9,609 bases of DNA from Methanoregula sp. GTDB lineage: Archaea > Halobacteriota > Methanomicrobia > Methanomicrobiales > Methanospirillaceae. The notes beneath the pieces were generated by a model. That model ran no database searches and was not told where the DNA came from. It saw only the letters and a program-made list of their open reading frames with translations. The stretch covers positions 1-9,609 of the forward strand of contig JAPKXT010000168.1 in assembly GCA_026394695.1 (NCBI GenBank). The letters run 5' to 3'. Shown here one piece after another: positions 9,601-9,609 of this stretch (position 1 is its first letter; every line of letters begins with the position of its first letter). Both the position numbers and the translations under genes were made by a program.

Positions 9601-9609
9601 ATGATCGTA
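610..9609 (-). CDS. Giant TPR-array protein, 5'-partial (at least 2999 residues)
   Basis: The frame is open from the right edge (first full codon 9607-9609) to TGA at 610-612. A GTG at 9511-9513 could be taken as a start, but it lies inside a TPR helix and the 32 codons before it are clean TPR (…VYYNKGIALADLG…), so the real start is outside the window. Seen: 88 TPR units, the first complete one beginning at 9570. The glycine of each unit recurs at exact 34-residue steps from residue 19 to residue 2977 (87 steps). The small residue at TPR position 20 is Ala in about 82 of 88 units by hand count. Position 8 is Gly except in units near 9366, 7734, 6408, 5592, 3960, 2838, 2736, 2328, 1818 and 1002, where it is Ala or Ser. 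No signal peptide, membrane segment, catalytic motif or other domain is visible. Known: TPRs form a right-handed alpha-solenoid that binds proteins. Inferred: a very large cytoplasmic scaffold. The last residues (TRKRLL) depart from TPR consensus, indicating a frameshifted terminus. The specific function is not recognised. Confidence 0.95.
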   Translation of the reverse strand, partial: YDHALTVDPRHAKVYYNKGIALADLGRHNEAIVAYDKAIGIVPRYAKAFYNMGISFYDLGKYDDALNAFNKAYEIDPTDIWVWYYRSFILAKQERYEQADEASDKFLEHEPGHADIWAIKGISLFKIGRFEDAIAALDRALEINPLVADAWLYKGLASNTIQKYSDAASAFSKVIEITPANATAYYNRGIAFTHLDNYRDAARDFERVLSLEPENSDALYQKGISCIKLSRYEDALAAFTQTLLNKKEHPSSFYYRGIAFTRLGRHREAIESFDQALSLDSGCTEAAYQEGIAYASLGRFAEAITSYNRALQISPSFADALYHKGFALAKLGNTEEAIQEFDKTLLQNRENAQAYHQKGLLLVKTGKYTDAIDSFNKSIGIKPSYAQAYFDKGLALAKLEQFEEATDAFEHAIRINPNYVNAYYNLGLAWIELRKYDDAVHAFDQALEIDPANTLVLYQRGTALMHNRRYAEAVVSFDSVLAVFSQNTGALYTKGKALFQLSRYQEALVAFDNAIEQNPALIEGWLHKGLTLNNLGKPDEAIAAFDKVLILNPKHTGAAVQKGIVLVTLGRYDDAVVILNRALEEQPGNDVAWYYKGIAQSATGRLEEAIRSFDKTLEINSHCIRAIYEKANATSNLGNQTEAIALFDQALESDPDNPKILSGKGVALSRLERYVDAIETFEQALAREPEDPYGYYYLGVAYAGSEQYDEAITAFDHSLALDPSNALVHYFKGIALIELGHYDEVLTTFNQALALDPAHAPSHYYSGIVYLQLQQYPEAIAAFDQSLVLDPKKIDAAVRKGIALVRLERNDEAVVVFSSALEESPGDALAWCYKGMALAALGQSEKAVLAFDKTIAINPRCTPAFYNKGNALISLGMHQDAISSFDRALELRPDDAKTYYQKGIALALLHQFDDAIRAFDIALATRPDFTDAYYNKGLSLLQQKKYTEAIDAFDHAIETDPACTPAIYHRGTTLLELKKYQDAIDSFDRVLEFSPNYTEAIYGKGIGLLRLLRYKAALNTFENALEQDPASIKSWLHKGIALTNLGLHEEAITAFNQTLLLDPGSAEAAGRKSIELIRLYQFEEAVSVLDRLVQEHPRDVKAWCYLGIGLSALDRFEEAVRAFDKTLEINRRCARAFFERGNALMHLGKPLEAVVSYDQALELTPKNPKILYQKGIALTQRERYDDAIRVFEKSLAIEPENALGFYFLGVAFAGRERYNDAIKAFDKALLLDPSNTSAHHFKGVALFSRERYRDAVKAFNSAIALDTSDASNYYYLGLSCLQLKQFNEAITAFEKAADLDPSLSDSYMYQGIAHAELSHYDEAIPLLDRSLSANPSLIEALICRAKSLIKIGRYADAIETHERILSLNPTLIEIWMQKGDALFSQNKKQEAILAYAKALEINANFADGWVKKGNALYDLGRIQDSVVAYTRALDINPALRDIWMRKGDALYGLGRTEDAIASYTKSLKIDPDQAGGWVSNGKALYDLARYQDAIDSFDNAIALNQRCIEAFHYKGLALEKVNRIDESIHTFEVLLEIDPRNGDAQYHKGLSLAMQGDHRHAIIAFEKTIEILPSFAPAWYNKGKSLIHGGKYQDALAAFSRALEIEPAYTEVYYHQGIALLKLEKYAEAIESFDKNLEKDTSNAQGHYNRGLALSKLGSYDEALEAFDKALIYDPDNALAFYHKGSSYVGLNRYNEAIFAFEKTLQLKPKYSEARMKKGVALYILGKFKEAVKDFNKIIADNPKNYPAYYQKGRALFDLGNASDALEAYDRALEGNTHFADAHFHKGIALLELSRFEEAIVEFDNALEIDPHLAAAQYNRGVAQSKLGRYTDAVTTFDRALSLLPAFAPGFFQKGLALYALGIYQDSIEAFDRTLELDPGMAEAALKKAIALHDLGQNEESLASCERALQIKPGFTDALYQKGKALADLGHYDAAVITFDRTLELDTNHALTHYDKGLALIHLGRHLEAVASFDRLLEIIPNYSPAFFHKGRALAHAGMYDEAVLAYNITLEITPGDAEVLFFKGIALAHRENHEEAIAAFEAASLIDPLKAETHYQRGLSLAAIGNHNDAVRAFTRALEINPGYTDAMYHNGLSLAELGEFNDAITALSRTLEVSPKIANAHLIKGFCLFAVERFEEAVIAYAASLEIDAKNPHTWFYKGRAHISLDNYEDAVGAFDQALSLDPEFGEAFYYKGIALAKGKKFPEAATAFDQATRLVPDFTDAYLQKGRALATLGIYHEAADAFGHVLITNPDNLPALYGQARAFDKQGLDEDAIAAYSRINTMDPGCERAFYYKAVALVRTHQYPDAIDAFSQALTLDSSRIDAWSGMGRAYVSLKKYEPALEAFNALLTLKPDAGEILFEKGLALSFLKKPEPALEAFNQCIESGISHTRVHAEKGLVLFKLGRYEDAIASFDRALEIDSTDAVLHLVKAETLSKINRHEDAINEFDATLALDAENARAHWGRGVALAKLTRYEDAVIALDRALENDTANPELLACKGYCLYKLDRYKEAVESFKKSQKRKPQDLFSLFHRGKALLRLKRFEEAISSFEKVISLDEKNVAALYYLGTGCAQRSLYDDALDAFERALLLDPSCAVAWYARAGVLCSLNRFEESVLSFDRALELTPGMQDAAYKKGRALAHLGRYDEAVAAFDLALNLGMASAVLHYHHGCSLMAAGRDNDALISLDRSLGLMPDDAAAWLAKGETLFRLEKFSEAVAAFDKTLQINPHDAHAAFGRGLALSVLGNDQDAVISYDQALALDPAHADAAFNKGLSLFRIGRYPDAQKAFDYTLEYVPEHALAHYHKGLVLNEMGKYEKAIRSFNQALTCNSSIIDAIYQSGLSYVNLKKYEKALLAFDRMLELTPDSTSVLYQRALAFVRLHRFKEALATLESSLNLENTHAEVWLLKGSVLFELVRFPEALAAFEKTITLAPDNTTAWYRRGKTYIELGNPAEAITCFEKVLSYDRACASAWLRKGSTLLSLNQYEPALEALTRKRLL
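691..936 (-). repeat. Long direct repeat, copy 1 (inside giant ORF)
   Basis: This segment aligns without gaps to 3-248, with 18 mismatches in 246 nt by hand count (about 93% identity). Positions 878-936 are identical to 190-248. Positions 843-876 are identical to 155-188, with a single mismatch between the two stretches. It encodes the end of unit 85 (ESSLNLENTHAE), units 86 and 87, and the start of unit 88. Similarity falls off left of the encoded ESSLNL (above position 936), which marks one duplication boundary. The other boundary of the paired copy lies at or beyond the left window edge. Confidence 0.93.
5083..5490 (-). repeat. Two-unit TPR duplication (units 41-44)
   Basis: Units 41 and 43 both start I-W-M-[QR]-K-G-D-A-L. 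Units 42 and 44 both start G-W-V and continue G-[NK]-A-L-Y-D-L-[GA]-R. They therefore form an ABAB pattern of two 68-residue dimers. Trp at the conserved first-helix position is otherwise scattered in this array but occurs in all four units here. Confidence 0.7.
5695..6918 (-). repeat. Higher-order TPR block B (units 27-38)
   Basis: This is the partner of block A. Unit order and marker residues match: units 29-31 with units 14-16 (RGT.L, then a unit with ALEQDPA/AIEQNPA, then WLHKG), units 32-34 with 17-19 (AA..K start, AW.Y start, then A-[IF] start after a C-containing turn), and units 35-38 with 20-23. Blocks A and B are separated by three units (6919-7224) that resemble units 17-19 and 32-34. 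Confidence 0.65.
7225..8448 (-). repeat. Higher-order TPR block A (units 12-23)
   Basis: These twelve units resemble units 27-38 in the same order, 15 units (1530 nt) further along the gene. The most diagnostic pair is unit 21 (7531-7428; GYYYLGVAYAG..QYDEAI) against unit 36 (6000-5899; GFYFLGVAFAG..RYNDAI), with 21 of 34 residues identical by hand count, and both end in LDPSN. Other paired markers are the W-L-H-K-G starts of units 16 and 31 and the I-L-x-x-K-G starts of units 20 and 35. The similarity is at protein level and is clearly older than the 93% repeat at the left end. Confidence 0.65.

Noticed and set aside
1..9609. CRISPR array or non-coding satellite suggested by regular periodicity
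   Set aside because: The 102-nt period is coding. Units differ at the nucleotide level but keep TPR residues, there are no identical short repeats with spacers, and the frame is open for 2999 codons.

Overview
The whole window is one continuous array of tetratricopeptide repeats (TPRs) encoded on the minus strand. There is no intergenic DNA, RNA gene, mobile element or recognisable promoter or terminator. An open frame enters from the right edge (9609) and runs to a TGA at 610-612, giving 2999 codons with the true N-terminus outside the window. Splitting the translation by eye gives 88 consecutive TPR units, all exactly 34 residues (102 nt) apart. The array makes up the entire visible protein: no signal peptide, membrane segment, linker or second domain interrupts it.

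At 610-653 the frame breaks. Immediately downstream (626 to 1) the same kind of array continues, with good TPR consensus, in a different frame and runs off the left edge. The spacing across the break fits a 26-bp deletion in an otherwise unbroken 102-nt lattice. The left part is therefore either the cut-off C-terminal section of the same giant protein or a small separate frame starting at an ATG at 651-653. A 246-bp segment is present twice, at 3-248 and 691-936, about 93% identical by hand count. The copies lie 688 bp apart, which is seven 102-nt units minus 26 bp.

The array also has a higher order. Units 12-23 (7225-8448) resemble units 27-38 (5695-6918) at an offset of 15 units, and the three units between them resemble units 17-19 and 32-34. 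A two-unit duplication (IWM..GDAL / GWV..G.ALYDL) lies at 5083-5490. The protein appears to have grown by repeated in-frame duplication of blocks of about 2, 7, 8 and 15 TPRs.

Organism: the repeat style (A-[WY]-Y-x-K-G-x-A-L-x-x-L-G-R-Y-x-[DE]-A-[IV]-x-A-F-[DE]-x-[AT]-L-[ED]-[IL]-[DN]-P) and moderate GC content recall the TPR-rich genomes of methanogenic archaea, perhaps Methanomicrobiales. This is a guess from style; the window holds no marker gene. Function: TPR solenoids are protein-interaction scaffolds, probably cytoplasmic here, but no partner can be inferred because no neighbouring gene is visible.
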